Assembly (NCBI RefSeq): GCF_010729665.1
Contig: NZ_AP022610.1
Location: 2,170,001 to 2,234,000 of the forward strand
DNA: 64,000 nt
Origin: Mycolicibacterium madagascariense
GTDB taxonomy: Bacteria > Actinomycetota > Actinomycetes > Mycobacteriales > Mycobacteriaceae
Reading direction: 5' to 3'
A program made the translations under genes and the position numbers. This document shows, in pieces, positions 31,651 through 45,191 of the stretch. The notes under the pieces were generated by a model. The model worked only from the letters and a program-made list of their open reading frames with translations. It ran no database searches and was not told the origin of the DNA. Each line of letters opens with the position of its first letter. Within the stretch, counting starts at the first letter, position 1.

Positions 31651-32244
31651 ATGGAAGCCTTCACCACCCACACGGGGATCGGCGTGCCGCTGCGTCGGTC
31701 GAACGTCGACACCGACCAGATCATCCCCGCCGTCTATCTGAAGCGGGTCACCCGAACGGGTTTCGAGGATGGTCTGTTCGCCGCCTGGCGCAACGACCCG
31801 TCGTTCATCCTCAACCTGCCGCCGTTCGACAGGGGCTCGGTTCTGGTGGCGGGGCCCGACTTCGGCACCGGCTCATCGCGCGAGCACGCCGTGTGGGCCC
31901 TCCTGGACTTCGGGTTCCGGGTCGTCATCTCGTCGCGGTTCGCCGACATCTTCCGCGGCAACTCGGGCAAGGCGGGCCTGCTGGCCGCCGAAGTCGCACA
32001 GGATGATGTGGAACTTCTGTGGAAGTTGATCGAGCAGCAGCCGGGGCTGGAAATCACTGTGAATCTAGAAGATCGGACGATCGCCGCGGGAACGGTCATG
32101 CTGCCGTTCACGATTGACGACTACACGGCCTGGCGGTTGCTCTCCGGACTCGACGACGTAGGCCTTACGCTGCGCAAACAGGACGAAATCACCGCCTTCG
32201 AGCAGCGCAGGCCGCGCTGGAAGCCACGGACCATCTCCGTCTGA
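31651..32244 (+). CDS. leuD: 3-isopropylmalate dehydratase small subunit
   Basis: Swivelling domain partner of LeuC. 197 residues. [25 protein letters not shown] at the N-terminus and the substrate-binding [17 protein letters not shown] are diagnostic. GGAGA upstream of ATG 31651. Shares a transcript with leuC. Confidence 0.96.
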   Translation: MEAFTTHTGIGVPLRRSNVDTDQIIPAVYLKRVTRTGFEDGLFAAWRNDPSFILNLPPFDRGSVLVAGPDFGTGSSREHAVWALLDFGFRVVISSRFADIFRGNSGKAGLLAAEVAQDDVELLWKLIEQQPGLEITVNLEDRTIAAGTVMLPFTIDDYTAWRLLSGLDDVGLTLRKQDEITAFEQRRPRWKPRTISV

Positions 32245-32370
32245 GCGGACGTCTCGAAGGCCCGAAATAGGGCTCAGCGGGCTGAATTTGGGACCGCCGT
32301 ACCACCGCCGGTGTGGGGCAACCGGATTGCCGAATCGGCCGTCGACCGTGCCTGAAATTGGGCGTGGCTC

Positions 32371-32400
32371 TTGGAAATCAGCGGTGTAAAGGTTTACCGT
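32371..32400 (+). promoter_or_regulatory. hupB promoter
   Basis: TTGGAA (32371-32376), 18-bp spacer, TACCGT (32395-32400): a good housekeeping-type promoter, predicting a 5' leader of about 40 bases. GGAGG at 32436-32440 is the ribosome binding site, 6 bases before ATG 32447. The rest of the leuD-hupB gap (from 32245) shows nothing else clear. Confidence 0.65.
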
Positions 32401-32446
32401 AGCTTTCAGTTGGCTCAAGGTGGGCCACTGGCTTCGGAGGTTTTGC

Positions 32447-33163
32447 ATGAACAAGGCAGAGCTCATCGACGTCCTCACGGACAAGTTGGGCACCGATCGT
32501 CGGCAGGCGACCGCCGCCGTGGAGAACGTCGTCGACACCATCGTGCGTGCCGTCCACAAGGGCGACAGCGTCACCATCACCGGCTTCGGCGTGTTCGAGC
32601 AGCGCCGCCGAGCCGCCCGTGTGGCGCGCAACCCGCGCACCGGCGAGACCGTGAAGGTCAAGCCGACATCAGTCCCGGCATTCCGTCCAGGGGCTCAATT
32701 CAAGGCGGTTGTGTCTGGCGCACAGCGTCTCCCATCGGAAGGTCCCGCCGTGAAGCGTGGCGCCACCGCAACCCCGGCCAAGAAGACCGCGGCCAAGAAG
32801 GCAGTGAAGAAGGCTGCCACCAAGGCCCCGGCCAAGAAGACGACCGCCGCCCCGGCCAAGAAGACCACCGCGACCAAGGCGCCGGCCAAGAAGACCACGG
32901 CGACCCCGGCCAAGAAGACCACCGCGACCAAGGCGCCGGCCAAGAAGACCACGGCCACCAAGGCGCCGGCCAAGAAGACCACCGCCACCAAGGCGCCGGC
33001 CAAGAAGACCACCGCCACCAAGGCGACCCCGGCCAAGAAGACCACCGCCACCAAGGCGACCCCGGCCAAGAAGACCACCGCCACCAAGGCCACTCCGGCC
33101 AAGAAGACCACCGCGACCAAGGCGCCGGCCAAGAAGGCCCCCGTCAAGCGCGGCCGCAAGTAA
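32447..33163 (+). CDS. hupB: Histone-like nucleoid protein HupB (HLP/MDP1)
   Basis: 238 residues. Residues 1-90 are the HU domain ([15 protein letters not shown] ... [34 protein letters not shown]), forming the DNA-bending dimer. The remaining 140 residues are a Lys/Ala/Pro/Thr tail with twelve PAKK motifs, mostly in [10 protein letters not shown] units, like eukaryotic linker histone tails and typical of mycobacterial HupB. The tail binds DNA non-specifically and is a target of lysine modification in relatives. The near-identical DNA repeats make its length prone to change by slippage. Confidence 0.96.
   Translation: MNKAELIDVLTDKLGTDRRQATAAVENVVDTIVRAVHKGDSVTITGFGVFEQRRRAARVARNPRTGETVKVKPTSVPAFRPGAQFKAVVSGAQRLPSEGPAVKRGATATPAKKTAAKKAVKKAATKAPAKKTTAAPAKKTTATKAPAKKTTATPAKKTTATKAPAKKTTATKAPAKKTTATKAPAKKTTATKATPAKKTTATKATPAKKTTATKATPAKKTTATKAPAKKAPVKRGRK
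32770..33150 (+). repeat. hupB tail coding repeats (PAKK)
   Basis: Repeated units around GCCAAGAAGACCACC spaced about 27-33 bases encode twelve PAKK motifs. Three consecutive [11 protein letters not shown] units near the end differ by few bases and look recently duplicated. Confidence 0.85.
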
Positions 33164-33190
33164 CCGTCGCCGGGATCAGTTCCGGTACAA

Positions 33191-33225
33191 GGCACGCCGT
33201 GGACCCATCGGGTCCGCGGCGTGTC
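33191..33225. terminator. Strong bidirectional terminator, hupB / mutT1
   Basis: A 16-bp stem (33191-33206 with 33210-33225) with two wobble pairs and a 3-base loop ATC, followed by TTCGTGT. It separates two convergent genes. Confidence 0.8.
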
Positions 33226-33240
33226 TTCGTGTCGGGGTGA

Positions 33241-34167
33241 CTACTGGTGGTCGGCGGCGAGCGGGCTGCCGATGTGGTCGGCGGCGATCAGCCGCCCACC
33301 GGCCAGGGACATGACCCACGTGCTGCCCTTGCGGTTGCGCGACTTGTCGGGTCGGACGCCGTCGCGGTCGCACCACCACGCGATCAGGTCGGGAATCACC
33401 TTGCCCTGCGAGCAGATTGCGGGGGTGCCGTCGCCCGCGGCGATCTCGAGGACCCGTTTGCGCGCCGCTCCGTGACCGGCGGCGTAGGCCTCCTCGGTGA
33501 GGGTCGGCTCGTCCAGGATCGGCACTCCCAACTCCTCGGCCAGCGGGCCGACGGTCTGCTGACACCGGACGCGCGGGGCGGCGTGCACCTCGGTGGCCCC
33601 GAACGCCAGGAGCTGTCCCACCAGCGACTCCGCCTGGGCCCGGCCGTGCTTGTCGAGTGGGCGCTTGCGGTCGTCGCCCTTGTATCGGGCCTTGCTGCCC
33701 GCGGTGCCGTGGCGCACGATCAGCACCGTCCTGGTGTCGGCGGGGTGTTTGGCGAAGCGCCGCAGCACCTTCCGGTCGTGCGGGTACTGGAGTCGCTTCA
33801 GGGCGTCCTTCGCCGGGAGCCACAGCAGTTCGTCGACCTCGTCGTTGGGGACGAACTCGCCGCCGAGGGTGCGGGCGACCCAGTAGCGCACGTGCTTGAC
33901 GCCGGCGTCGATCGGATAGCTCACCGCGGCGAGCCGGCGGCCCAATTCCGATGCGTAGCCGGTCTCTTCGAGGACTTCGCGCACCGCGGTCACCGGCTCG
34001 GTCTCGCCGGGGTCGACCTTGCCCTTGGGAAGCGACCAGTCGTCGTAGCGCGGCCGGTGCACGACCGCCACCAGGGGCGGGGCGTCCGGCGTGGCGGAAT
34101 GGTCGGCGGGACGCCACAGCACGGCGCCCGCCGCCGGGACGATCCTGGCCGCGTCTCTCTTCGGCAC
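33241..34167 (-). CDS. mutT1: MutT1 Nudix hydrolase with histidine phosphatase domain
   Basis: 308 residues from GTG 34167 with CAGGAG six bases upstream. N-terminal Nudix domain with the box [26 protein letters not shown] motif (residues about 49-71), C-terminal histidine-phosphatase domain with the catalytic RHG in [14 protein letters not shown]. Mycobacterial MutT1 removes 8-oxo-GTP/dGTP and diadenosine polyphosphates; the two-domain layout is as in Rv2985. Mutation-avoidance role inferred from orthology. Confidence 0.93.
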   Translation of the reverse strand: MPKRDAARIVPAAGAVLWRPADHSATPDAPPLVAVVHRPRYDDWSLPKGKVDPGETEPVTAVREVLEETGYASELGRRLAAVSYPIDAGVKHVRYWVARTLGGEFVPNDEVDELLWLPAKDALKRLQYPHDRKVLRRFAKHPADTRTVLIVRHGTAGSKARYKGDDRKRPLDKHGRAQAESLVGQLLAFGATEVHAAPRVRCQQTVGPLAEELGVPILDEPTLTEEAYAAGHGAARKRVLEIAAGDGTPAICSQGKVIPDLIAWWCDRDGVRPDKSRNRKGSTWVMSLAGGRLIAADHIGSPLAADHQ

Positions 34168-34208
34168 GTCAACTCCTGCAGGTCAATACGGCCGGCGCGA
34201 GCCGACCG

Positions 34209-36368
34209 TCACGGATGCCGGTGACGTTCCATCAGCGACACCTGGTGGTCGCGCACGGTCTCACCTTCCTGTGGCGACGCAGTCCAGTGACCGTCGGGAC
34301 CGAGCTCCCAGCACCGGGTCGTGGGATCCAGGGCCGATTCGAACACGTCGTTCAGCTGGTCGGTCAGCCGTGGATCCTTGACCTGTGCCATCACCTCGAC
34401 GCGACGGTCGAGATTACGATGCATCATGTCGGCACTCCCGATCCAGAACTCGTCGATGGCGCGGAAGTGAATGATTCGCGAATGCTCCAGGAAACGACCG
34501 AGTATCGACCGCACGGTGACGTTCTCCGAGAAGCCGGGCGCGCCGGGGCGTAGCGCGCAGATCCCGCGGACGACCACCTCGACGCGCACACCGGCCTGCG
34601 AGGCGCGGTACAGCGCGTCGATCACCTGTTCGTCGACCAAGGCGTTGGCCTTCAGACGAATCCGTGCGTCGGCGCCGTCGCGGTGGGCGGCGATCTCGCG
34701 CTCGATGCGTTCGACGATGCCCCTGCGGACGCCGTAGGGCGCCACCAGCAGGTTGCGGTAGGACATCTTGCGCGAGTAGCCGGTGAGCGAGTTGAACAGG
34801 TCGGTGAGGTCGGCGCCGATGTCGGGGGAGGCCGTCAGCAGGCCGACGTCCTCGTAGAGGCGCGAGGTCTTGGGGTTGTAGTTGCCGGTGCCGATGTGGC
34901 AGTAGCGCCGGATGGCGGATCCCTCGCGACGCACGACGAGGCATGTCTTGCAATGGGTCTTGAGTCCGATGAGCCCGTAAACGACGTGGACGCCCGCCTG
35001 CTCCAGCGCGCGTGCCCACTTGATGTTGGCCTGCTCGTCGAAGCGGGCCTTGATCTCCACCAGGGCGACGACCTGCTTGCCCGCCTCGGCGGCGTCGATC
35101 AGCGCGCTGACGATCGGCGAGTCACCCGACGTGCGGTACAGCGTCTGCTTGATCGCGAGCACGTTCGGGTCGGCCGCGGCCTGCTCGATGAAGCGTTGCA
35201 CCGTCGTGGAGAACGAGTCGTACGGGTGATGGACGAGGACGTCACCGTCGCGCAGCGTGGAGAAGATGCTCTTCGGGGTCTCCCGTTCACCGAACGCCGG
35301 TGGGGTGGCCGGGACGAACGGCGGGTCCTTCAGATCGGGCCGGTCGACGCCGTAGATCTGCCACAGCGAGGACATGTCGAGCAGGCCGGGCACCTGGATC
35401 ACGTCACCGGGGTGCACGTCGAGTTCGCGCAGGAGGAGTTCGAGCATGTTCTCGGTCATGTCGTCGGCGACCTCGAGGCGCACCGGAGATCCGAAGCGGC
35501 GCCGGGCCAATTCGCGTTCCAGGGCTTGGAGCAGATCCTCGTCGCGGTCCTCTTCGACCTCGAAGTCGGCGTTGCGCGTGATGCGGAAGGCGTGGTGCTC
35601 CACGATTTCCAGACCGGGGAACAGCACCGAGAGGAACGCGGCGATCAATTCCTCCATGGGCAGGAACCGAATTGCGGCACCGCCCTCGCGCGGCCCGAGC
35701 TCGACGAACCGGTCGACGTTGTCGGGCACCTTGATGCGGGCGAAGTGCTGCGTGCCGTCCTCGGGTTGCTTCACCGTGACCGCCAGGTTGAGGCTCAGCC
35801 CACTGACGAACGGGAACGGGTGGGCGGGGTCGACGGCGAGCGGTGTCAGCACCGGGAACACCTGCTCCTGGAAGTAGGCGGAGAGCCGTTCCCGTTCGTC
35901 GTCGTCGAGCTGGGCCCACGTCACGACGATGATGCCCTCCTCCGCCAGCGCGGGGCGCACGTCCTCCATGAACACCCTGGCGTGCCTGCTCGCGATCTGC
36001 TGGGTGCGCTCACCGATGCGACGCAGCTGTTCGCGCGGTGAGAGGCCGTCGGCCGAACGCACCGAAAGACCCATCTCGTCACGACGTTTCAGCCCCGCCA
36101 CCCTGACCATGTAGAACTCGTCGAGGTTGGACGCGAAGATCGCGAGGAACTTGGCCCGCTCCAACAGTGCCAGCGACGGGTCGGCGGCCAGTGCCAGCAC
36201 CCTGGCGTTGAAGTCCAGCCAGCTCAGTTCGCGGTTGAGATAGCGATCGTCGGGCAGTGCCTCGGACCCCGAGAGCGGGGCCGTGCCTGCGGTCGTGGCC
36301 GGTGGCGCCTCGGGCGTGCCGTCCGACGCCCAGTCCGTATCAGCAGGTCGTGTCTCGGCTTCGGTCAC
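34209..36368 (-). CDS. ppk: Polyphosphate kinase 1
   Basis: Makes inorganic polyphosphate from ATP reversibly. 719 residues from GTG 36368; an ATG at 36380 would add four residues. After a 40-residue acidic leader come the N domain ([22 protein letters not shown]), head domain and two phospholipase-D-like C domains. The phosphorylated histidine is in [24 protein letters not shown], near residue 491 by my count. Ends SLMERHRHP. Downstream of mutT1 on the same strand. Confidence 0.95.
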   Translation of the reverse strand: MTEAETRPADTDWASDGTPEAPPATTAGTAPLSGSEALPDDRYLNRELSWLDFNARVLALAADPSLALLERAKFLAIFASNLDEFYMVRVAGLKRRDEMGLSVRSADGLSPREQLRRIGERTQQIASRHARVFMEDVRPALAEEGIIVVTWAQLDDDERERLSAYFQEQVFPVLTPLAVDPAHPFPFVSGLSLNLAVTVKQPEDGTQHFARIKVPDNVDRFVELGPREGGAAIRFLPMEELIAAFLSVLFPGLEIVEHHAFRITRNADFEVEEDRDEDLLQALERELARRRFGSPVRLEVADDMTENMLELLLRELDVHPGDVIQVPGLLDMSSLWQIYGVDRPDLKDPPFVPATPPAFGERETPKSIFSTLRDGDVLVHHPYDSFSTTVQRFIEQAAADPNVLAIKQTLYRTSGDSPIVSALIDAAEAGKQVVALVEIKARFDEQANIKWARALEQAGVHVVYGLIGLKTHCKTCLVVRREGSAIRRYCHIGTGNYNPKTSRLYEDVGLLTASPDIGADLTDLFNSLTGYSRKMSYRNLLVAPYGVRRGIVERIEREIAAHRDGADARIRLKANALVDEQVIDALYRASQAGVRVEVVVRGICALRPGAPGFSENVTVRSILGRFLEHSRIIHFRAIDEFWIGSADMMHRNLDRRVEVMAQVKDPRLTDQLNDVFESALDPTTRCWELGPDGHWTASPQEGETVRDHQVSLMERHRHP

Positions 36369-36402
36369 GCAGACGATCATCCCCCATGGGCGGTCCCGCG
36401 TG

Positions 36403-39241
<2,839 letters not shown>

Positions 39242-39262
39242 CCGACGGGCCGCCGCGGACGG

Positions 39263-39268
39263 TAGCCT
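39263..39268 (+). promoter_or_regulatory. -10 element for leaderless ddl
   Basis: TAGCCT ends 9 bases before the GTG at 39278, at the long end of the range seen here. Confidence 0.4.
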
Positions 39269-39277
39269 CTCTAGGTT

Positions 39278-40417
39278 GTGACCGTCTCCGAAGAGCCCGG
39301 CCGCGGCCCCGAGGCCCGGGTCCGGACGCGCGTGGCCGTCGTCTATGGCGGTCGCAGCAGCGAGCACGCCATCTCCTGCGTCTCCGCGGGCAGCATCCTC
39401 CGCAACCTGGACCCGGAACGCTTCGAGGTGGTCGCCGTGGGCATCACCCCCGACGGGTCCTGGGTGCTGACCGACGGCAGACCCGAGACGCTCGCGATCA
39501 CCGACGGCCGGCTGCCCGAGGTCTCCGGCGCTTCCGGAACCGCGCTGGCGCTGACCGCCGACCCGCGTCGCCGCGGGGAGTTGCTGTCGTTGGGCGAGGG
39601 TGCGGGCGGCGTCCTGGCCGCCGTCGACGTCGTCTTTCCCGTGCTGCACGGACCCTACGGCGAGGACGGCACCATCCAGGGGCTGCTCGAGCTGGCCGGT
39701 GTGCCCTACGTCGGCGCGGGTGTGTTGGCCAGCGCCGCGGGCATGGACAAGGAGTTCACCAAGAAACTGCTCGCCGCGGAGGGACTGCCCATCGGTGACC
39801 AGGTGGTGCTGCGGGCCGGCGTCACGACCGTCGACCTCGACGACCGGGAGCGGCTCGGGTTGCCGGTATTCGTCAAACCCGCGCGCGGGGGTTCCTCGAT
39901 CGGCGTCAGCCGCGTGACGGACTGGGCCGACCTCGACGCGGCCATCGCCTATGCGCGCACGCACGACCCCAAGGTCATCGTCGAGGCGGCCGTGCCGGGG
40001 CGCGAATTGGAGTGCGGCGTGCTGGAACTGGCGGACGGCAGGGTCGAGGCCAGCACGGTCGGCGAGATCCGCGTGGCGGGCGTGCGCGGCCGCGAGGACG
40101 GCTTCTACGACTTCGCCACCAAGTACCTGGAGGACGCCGCCGAGCTCGACGTCCCGGCCAAGGTCGACGACGAGATCGCCGATGTGATAAGGGATTTGGC
40201 GATCCGTGCGTTTCGCGCCATCGATTGTCAGGGTCTGGCCCGCGTCGACTTCTTCCTCACCGAGGACGGCCCGGTCATCAACGAGATCAACACCATGCCC
40301 GGGTTCACGACCATCTCGATGTACCCGCGGATGTGGGCGGCCAGCGGAATGGACTATCCGACGCTGCTGGCCGCCATGGTCGACACCGCGATGGCGCGGG
40401 GGACCGGCCTGCGCTAG
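39278..40417 (+). CDS. ddlA: D-alanine-D-alanine ligase
   Basis: Joins two D-Ala for peptidoglycan; ATP-grasp enzyme and a target of D-cycloserine. 379 residues. [23 protein letters not shown] at the N-terminus, the [30 protein letters not shown] segment, [19 protein letters not shown], and the metal/ADP site [27 protein letters not shown]. Starts GTG 39278; stop overlaps that of the convergent DUF3515 gene. Confidence 0.96.
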   Translation: MTVSEEPGRGPEARVRTRVAVVYGGRSSEHAISCVSAGSILRNLDPERFEVVAVGITPDGSWVLTDGRPETLAITDGRLPEVSGASGTALALTADPRRRGELLSLGEGAGGVLAAVDVVFPVLHGPYGEDGTIQGLLELAGVPYVGAGVLASAAGMDKEFTKKLLAAEGLPIGDQVVLRAGVTTVDLDDRERLGLPVFVKPARGGSSIGVSRVTDWADLDAAIAYARTHDPKVIVEAAVPGRELECGVLELADGRVEASTVGEIRVAGVRGREDGFYDFATKYLEDAAELDVPAKVDDEIADVIRDLAIRAFRAIDCQGLARVDFFLTEDGPVINEINTMPGFTTISMYPRMWAASGMDYPTLLAAMVDTAMARGTGLR

Positions 40418-40977
40418 CGGATCGGTCCCGGGTCCAGCGGAGTCGCCGGCATCGTCTGCGACAGCGCGCGGGAGATCAACTGGATGGGATCGGGACCCGA
40501 CCCGTCGGGCAGGGTCAGCGCGACGTACACCGGCCGGTCGACCGCCACCCACGTCGTGCGGCCGTCTCCGGGGATGCGGAACCACTGCACGTCGTCCACG
40601 CCCTGCAGGGGCGAGCTCGTCACGAAGTCGTCGGGGCGGTCCAGTCCGCACCGCAGGATGACGGGATCCTCGCCGGCTCCGGCCTGCCATGCCGCGGCGC
40701 CCGGGGGGACCGGCGCGACGGCGGCGGCGCGATGGTAGTCACCGAGTGAATCGGGCAGCGCCTGCATCAGCCGCTGACACGACGGGTCCTGCGCCTTCGG
40801 CGCGGGGGCGGCGGCGATTGCCACGGGCTGCGGTGCCGGCGTCGCCTCCCTGGTCGCCGCCACCACCAGGATCGCGACGACCGCACCGACGGCGACCACG
40901 ATCGCGGCGATCAGGACGGCCCGCGGCGGGCCGTCGCGTCCATCGGTGCTGGCATCGTCGGGGATGGGGTCGGTCAC
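40414..40977 (-). CDS. DUF3515 membrane-anchored protein (Rv2980-like)
   Basis: 187 residues from GTG 40977 ([10 protein letters not shown]). One membrane helix ([21 protein letters not shown], about residues 21-41), then an Ala/Pro linker and an extracytoplasmic domain with two cysteines ([13 protein letters not shown] and [13 protein letters not shown]) and a [23 protein letters not shown] core, the DUF3515 signature. Function unknown; actinobacteria-specific. Confidence 0.82.
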   Translation of the reverse strand: MTDPIPDDASTDGRDGPPRAVLIAAIVVAVGAVVAILVVAATREATPAPQPVAIAAAPAPKAQDPSCQRLMQALPDSLGDYHRAAAVAPVPPGAAAWQAGAGEDPVILRCGLDRPDDFVTSSPLQGVDDVQWFRIPGDGRTTWVAVDRPVYVALTLPDGSGPDPIQLISRALSQTMPATPLDPGPIR

Positions 40978-40984
40978 CCCTTGC

Positions 40985-40990
40985 ACTCTA
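40985..40990 (-). promoter_or_regulatory. -10 element for leaderless DUF3515 gene
   Basis: Minus-strand TAGAGT ends 7 bases before the GTG at 40977. It lies at the very end of the upstream Lrp-domain gene. Confidence 0.5.
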
Positions 40991-41230
40991 GGAGGGCGAC
41001 CCGTTCGCAATCGGGCAGGTCAGCGTGCGGGTGATGCCGGTGACCTGCTGCACACTGGGGACCACGGTGGATTCGAGCAGTGCCATGGTGTCCGCCTCGA
41101 TGCGGACCACGACGTCGTAGGGACCCGTGACGTACTCCGCGGACACGACGCCGGGGAGCGCCGCCAACTGCTTCGCGACCACCTCGGCGCGGCCCACTTC
41201 GGTCTGAATCAGCATGAACGCCTCGACCAC
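40988..41230 (-). CDS. Stand-alone Lrp/AsnC ligand-binding (RAM) domain protein
   Basis: 80 residues from GTG 41230, selected because GGAGGA lies nine bases upstream; a longer form to 41281 lacks a site. The whole protein is one RAM domain (VEAFMLIQTEVGRAEVVAKQLAALPGVVSAEYVTGPYDVVVRIEADT ... GITRTLTCPIANG) with no helix-turn-helix. Such stand-alone sensors form octamers that bind amino acids and may modulate full-length Lrp proteins. Ligand unknown. Confidence 0.85.
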   Translation of the reverse strand: MVEAFMLIQTEVGRAEVVAKQLAALPGVVSAEYVTGPYDVVVRIEADTMALLESTVVPSVQQVTGITRTLTCPIANGSPS

Positions 41231-41331
41231 TCGCGCTGTCCTCCGTTTCGGCTGCATAGACTCCACGCCGCAGGGGACCAAACCTACCGCAGGTCGCGCC
41301 GCTGTTCAGGACACGAGAGTTCAGGGGTGAC

Positions 41332-42288
41332 ATGGCCGACGAGGAGCGTGCGAGGACGCTCGCCGAGCTCGGCGAGTTCGCCGTCATCGACCGGCTCGTC
41401 GTCGGCCGTCGACATCCCGCGACCGTGCTCGTCGGACCCGGTGACGACGCGGCCGTGCTCACCGCCGCCGACGGCCGGACCGTCGTGTCGACCGACATGC
41501 TGGTCGAGGGCAGACACTTTCGACTCGACTGGTCGACCCCCCATGACGTCGGCCGAAAGGCGATCGCGCAGAACGCCGCCGACGTGGAGGCCATGGGAGC
41601 GACGGCGACGGCCTTCGTCGTGGCGTTCGGCGCGCCCGGCACGACGCCCGCCGACGACGTGGCGCGGCTGTCGGACGGGATGTGGGACGAGGCCGCGCGA
41701 TTCGGCGCGACGATCGTCGGGGGCGATCTGGTGGCCGCGCCGCAGTGGGTGGTCTCGGTGACCGCGCTGGGCGACCTCGCGGGCCTGCCGCCGGTGACCG
41801 TCGCCGGCGCGCGACCGGGGGACGTCGTCGCGGTCGTCGGTGACCTCGGCCGGTCGGCCGCGGGATACTGGTTGTGGCGCAACGAGATTCGCGGACATGA
41901 CGAGCTGCGGGAGCGGCATTTGGTGCCGTCGGTGCCCTACGGCCAGGGCCGGGCCGCGGCCGAGGCGGGCGCCACCGCGATGACCGACGTCTCCGACGGT
42001 CTGCTCGCCGACCTCGGGCACGTCGCGGACGCCTCGCACGTCGGGATCGACCTGTCGCGCGCCCTGCTGGGCGCTGACCACGATGCGGTCGTCGCCGCGG
42101 CGGCCGCCACGGGCGGGGACCCGTGGGCACTGGTGCTCGGCGGCGGGGAGGACCACGCCCTGGTCGCGACGTTCCCTGCGGAGATTCCCGACGGGTGGCG
42201 GCGGATCGGCGTCGTGGTCGACGGACCGTCGCGCGTCCTGGTCGACGGCGCGGTGCCCGCGGGCGACACGGGCTGGCAATCCTACTGA
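41332..42288 (+). CDS. thiL: Thiamine-monophosphate kinase
   Basis: Makes thiamine diphosphate, the cofactor of IlvB in this window. 318 residues from ATG 41332. [10 protein letters not shown] at the N-terminus, the metal/substrate motif [50 protein letters not shown], and [19 protein letters not shown] define the AIR-synthase-like kinase. Confidence 0.95.
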   Translation: MADEERARTLAELGEFAVIDRLVVGRRHPATVLVGPGDDAAVLTAADGRTVVSTDMLVEGRHFRLDWSTPHDVGRKAIAQNAADVEAMGATATAFVVAFGAPGTTPADDVARLSDGMWDEAARFGATIVGGDLVAAPQWVVSVTALGDLAGLPPVTVAGARPGDVVAVVGDLGRSAAGYWLWRNEIRGHDELRERHLVPSVPYGQGRAAAEAGATAMTDVSDGLLADLGHVADASHVGIDLSRALLGADHDAVVAAAAATGGDPWALVLGGGEDHALVATFPAEIPDGWRRIGVVVDGPSRVLVDGAVPAGDTGWQSY

Positions 42289-42344
42289 GTCGACGATCGC
42301 ACGGACCCGGGCGCGCCGCCCACGAGTCGGGGACCGACGCACGA

Positions 42345-42350
42345 TAGGTT
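42345..42350 (+). promoter_or_regulatory. -10 element for leaderless ung
   Basis: TAGGTT ends 8 bases before the GTG at 42359. Confidence 0.55.
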
Positions 42351-42358
42351 GGCGTCCC

Positions 42359-43042
42359 GTGACTGCACGCCCGCTCTCAGAGCTCGTCGAGAACGGCTGG
42401 GCCGATGCGCTGCAGCCGGTTGCCGACCAGGTTGCCCAGATGGGCGAATTCCTCAGGACCGAACTGGCGGAGGGCCGCGGCTACCTACCCCAGGGCCAGA
42501 ACGTGCTGCGCGCGTTCACCTTTCCGTTCGACGGCGTGCGGGTGCTGATCGTCGGGCAGGACCCCTACCCGACGCCGGGGCACGCGGTGGGGCTCAGCTT
42601 CTCGGTCGCTCCCGACGTGCGTCCGCTGCCGCGCAGCCTGGAGAACATCTACCGGGAGTACGCCCAGGATCTCGGGTATCCCGCGCCGCCGAACGGTGAC
42701 CTGACGCCGTGGGCGCAGCGCGGGGTGATGCTGCTCAATAGGGTGCTGACCGTCAGGGCCGGAACGCCGGCCTCACATCGCGGCAAGGGGTGGGAGGCGG
42801 TCACCGAGTGCGCGATCCGGGCGCTGGCGGCCCGGCCGCAGCCGTTGGTGGCGGTGCTGTGGGGGCGTGACGCGCAGACGCTCAAGCCCATGCTGAACGC
42901 CGCGAACTGCGCGACCATCGAATCGGTGCACCCGTCGCCGCTGTCCGCGTCGCGGGGGTTCTTCGGCTCGCGGCCCTTCAGCCGCGTCAACGAATTGCTG
43001 ACGACGATGGGCGCCGAGCCGATCGACTGGCGCCTGTCCTGA
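42359..43042 (+). CDS. ung: Uracil-DNA glycosylase
   Basis: Removes uracil from DNA to start base-excision repair. 227 residues, same length as the M. tuberculosis enzyme. Family 1 motifs: catalytic Asp in [29 protein letters not shown], and the DNA-intercalation loop [18 protein letters not shown]. Convergent with rpmB across a long palindrome. Confidence 0.96.
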   Translation: MTARPLSELVENGWADALQPVADQVAQMGEFLRTELAEGRGYLPQGQNVLRAFTFPFDGVRVLIVGQDPYPTPGHAVGLSFSVAPDVRPLPRSLENIYREYAQDLGYPAPPNGDLTPWAQRGVMLLNRVLTVRAGTPASHRGKGWEAVTECAIRALAARPQPLVAVLWGRDAQTLKPMLNAANCATIESVHPSPLSASRGFFGSRPFSRVNELLTTMGAEPIDWRLS

Positions 43043-43048
43043 TAGGCC

Positions 43049-43102
43049 GAGTCTGCTGACAGATCGCATCCACTAGCGGGAATGCGATCTCCCAGCAGAC
43101 TC
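43049..43102. repeat. Palindromic element between ung and rpmB, copy A
   Basis: GAGTCTGCTG (43049-43058) pairs with CAGCAGACTC (43093-43102) and AGATCGCAT (43061-43069) with ATGCGATCT (43082-43090), giving a 19-bp stem broken by one 2-base bubble. Its reverse complement closely matches the element at 57115-57162. Probably ends both convergent transcripts. Confidence 0.8.
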
Positions 43103-43133
43103 GCGCTCCAGCAGTCGTGCGGGTGAGCGGCGA

Positions 43134-43328
43134 TCAGCCGCGAACGACCTTGCCCGCCTTGATGCACGACGTGCACGCGTTGATGCGCTTCTTGTTGCCA
43201 CCCGGGCGGCTCACGGCGTGCACGGTCTGGATGTTCGGATCCCACCGGCGGTTCGTCCGGCGATGGGAGTGCGACACCGACTTGCCGAAGCCGGGGCCCT
43301 TCCCGCAGACATCGCACACCGCAGCCAT
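43134..43328 (-). CDS. rpmB: 50S ribosomal protein L28
   Basis: 64 residues from ATG 43328 with AAGGAG upstream. Zinc-binding (C+) form with CDVCGKG near the N-terminus and CTSC near the C-terminus; [20 protein letters not shown] is the L28 signature. Mycobacteria often carry a second, zinc-free L28 elsewhere for zinc starvation; this one should be the zinc-replete form. Confidence 0.96.
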   Translation of the reverse strand: MAAVCDVCGKGPGFGKSVSHSHRRTNRRWDPNIQTVHAVSRPGGNKKRINACTSCIKAGKVVRG

Positions 43329-43393
43329 GTGAACTCCTTGATCGGTATCTGGGGGCCAGCGACCGCCGACGCGGGTGACCCAACAACCTGACC

Positions 43394-43422
43394 AGGATAC
43401 CGACAGCCCCGGCGATCGCCAA
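43394..43422 (-). promoter_or_regulatory. rpmB promoter
   Basis: Minus strand TTGGCG (43417-43422), 17-bp spacer, TATCCT (43394-43399): consensus-like spacing. Predicts a 5' leader of about 60 bases, in keeping with its ribosome binding site. Confidence 0.65.
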
Positions 43423-43480
43423 AACGGCGGCACCTCGTGGACGGCCGCCGACGGCACGGCCCGCTGTCGGGCACAGTGGC

Positions 43481-43486
43481 TAGGCT
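43481..43486 (+). promoter_or_regulatory. -10 element upstream of the FakA-like gene
   Basis: TAGGCT lies 45 bases before ATG 43532, giving a leadered transcript with AAGGAGA at about 43513. Confidence 0.4.
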
Positions 43487-43531
43487 GACGCGAACGAGGC
43501 CGCGTTGGGTCGAAGGAGAGGCGGTTTGGGC

Positions 43532-45160
43532 ATGTCCGCACGCCGACTCGACGCCACCGCCCTGCGGGACTGGGCGCGCGAGGCGGTCACGCGCCTCATC
43601 GCCACGACCGACGAGATCAACCGGCTCAACGTGTTTCCCGTCGCCGACGCCGACACCGGCACCAACATGCTGTTCACCATGCGGGCCGCGGCGGCCAGGG
43701 CCGACGCCGAGCCCGGCGCGGACGTGACCGGTGTCGTCGCCGCCCTCGCCGAAGGCGCCCTGCAGGGGGCCCGCGGCAACTCCGGGATCATCCTGTCCCA
43801 GATCCTGCGCGGCCTCGCCGACGTCGTCGAAGGGGGAGCCGAGGAACGCGCCGGCGAGCTGAGCGACGTCGACGGAGCGCTGCTGGCCGCCGCGCTGCGC
43901 CACGCCGTCGTGCTCGCCGACGCCTCGGTCAGCGAGACCGCGCCGGGCACCATCGTCTCGGTGCTCGCGGCCGCGGCGGACGCCGCCGAACACGGCGCCG
44001 CCGACCGCGCGGACGTCGCCGACGTCGCCACCGCGGCCGCCGACGCCGCGGTCATCGCCCTGGAGAAGACCCCCCAGCAGCTCGGCGTGCTGGCCGAGGC
44101 GGGCGTGGTCGACGCCGGCGGGCGCGGACTGCTGGTGCTGCTCGACGCGCTGACGGCCACCCTCACCGGGCATGCCCCGCACCGCGTCGCCTACGAGCCC
44201 GCCGACGTCACCGCCCCGCCGACCGACGTGGCGGTGTTCGCGCCACCCCGCTTCGAGGTGATGTACCTCCTCGACGGCTGCGCCCCCGAGGCCCTGGACC
44301 TACTGCGGTCACGGCTCGACGAGCTCGGCGACTCGGTGACGATCGCCGCGTCCGGCGTGGCGGGCAGGTACTCCGTGCACGTGCACAGCGACGACGCGGG
44401 CGGCGCGGTCGAGGCGGCGCTCGACGTCGGCACGCCGAGCCGCATCCAGATCACCGCGCTGACCGGTGCGGGTGGGTCTGCGGCGGGCCGGTGGACCAGG
44501 GACCGCGCCGTGCTGGCGATCGTGGAGGGCGACGGCGCCAAGGAGCTGTTCGAGGGGGAGGGCGCGCACGTCCTGCTCCGCGATGCCGACGCCGCGATCA
44601 GCGCACAGCATCTGCTGGCCGCACTCGTCGACGCGGCCGCCGCGCAGATCATGGTGCTGCCCAACGGTTTCGTCGCCGCCGAGGAGCTGGTCGCCGGATG
44701 CACGGCCGCGATCGGGTGGGGCATCGACGTCGTGCCCCTGCCGGCGGACTCGATGGTCCAGGGCCTGGCGGCGCTGGCCGTGCACGACGCGGGCAGGCAG
44801 GCCGTCGACGACGGATACACCATGGCCAGGGCCGCGGCCGGGGCCAGGCACGGGTCCGTGCGGGTGGCCACCGAGGAGGCACTGACGTGGGCGGGTACGT
44901 GCCTGCCCGGCGACGGGCTCGGCATCTCCGGTGACGAGGTGCTGATCGTGGGCGGGGACGTGACGGCCGCGGGCGCCGGTCTGATCGACCTGCTGCTGGG
45001 GTCGGGGGGCGAACTCGTCACGGTGCTGACGGGCGCCGGCGTCGAATCGGGGGTGGGGGCCGCGCTACGCGATCACGTGCACCGCCGCCATCTGGGCGTG
45101 GAGTTGGTCACCTATCACACCGGCCATCACGGCGATGCGCTGCTGATCGGAGTGGAATAG
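43532..45160 (+). CDS. DAK-domain protein, FakA/YloV-like
   Basis: 542 residues from ATG 43532; TTG 43526 has a better-spaced AAGGAGA and is the alternative. N-terminal DhaL-like nucleotide-binding domain: [25 protein letters not shown] supplies the three Asp that bind Mg-ADP, and [23 protein letters not shown] follows. Then a middle domain and a DegV-like or dihydroxyacetone kinase-related C-terminal domain. In Staphylococcus FakA phosphorylates fatty acids bound to a FakB; no FakB is in the window. Rv2974c is the positional match. Confidence 0.85.
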   Translation: MSARRLDATALRDWAREAVTRLIATTDEINRLNVFPVADADTGTNMLFTMRAAAARADAEPGADVTGVVAALAEGALQGARGNSGIILSQILRGLADVVEGGAEERAGELSDVDGALLAAALRHAVVLADASVSETAPGTIVSVLAAAADAAEHGAADRADVADVATAAADAAVIALEKTPQQLGVLAEAGVVDAGGRGLLVLLDALTATLTGHAPHRVAYEPADVTAPPTDVAVFAPPRFEVMYLLDGCAPEALDLLRSRLDELGDSVTIAASGVAGRYSVHVHSDDAGGAVEAALDVGTPSRIQITALTGAGGSAAGRWTRDRAVLAIVEGDGAKELFEGEGAHVLLRDADAAISAQHLLAALVDAAAAQIMVLPNGFVAAEELVAGCTAAIGWGIDVVPLPADSMVQGLAALAVHDAGRQAVDDGYTMARAAAGARHGSVRVATEEALTWAGTCLPGDGLGISGDEVLIVGGDVTAAGAGLIDLLLGSGGELVTVLTGAGVESGVGAALRDHVHRRHLGVELVTYHTGHHGDALLIGVE

Positions 45161-45191
45161 CCATGCGGCGCAGGGGAAGTGGCGGAGCGAC

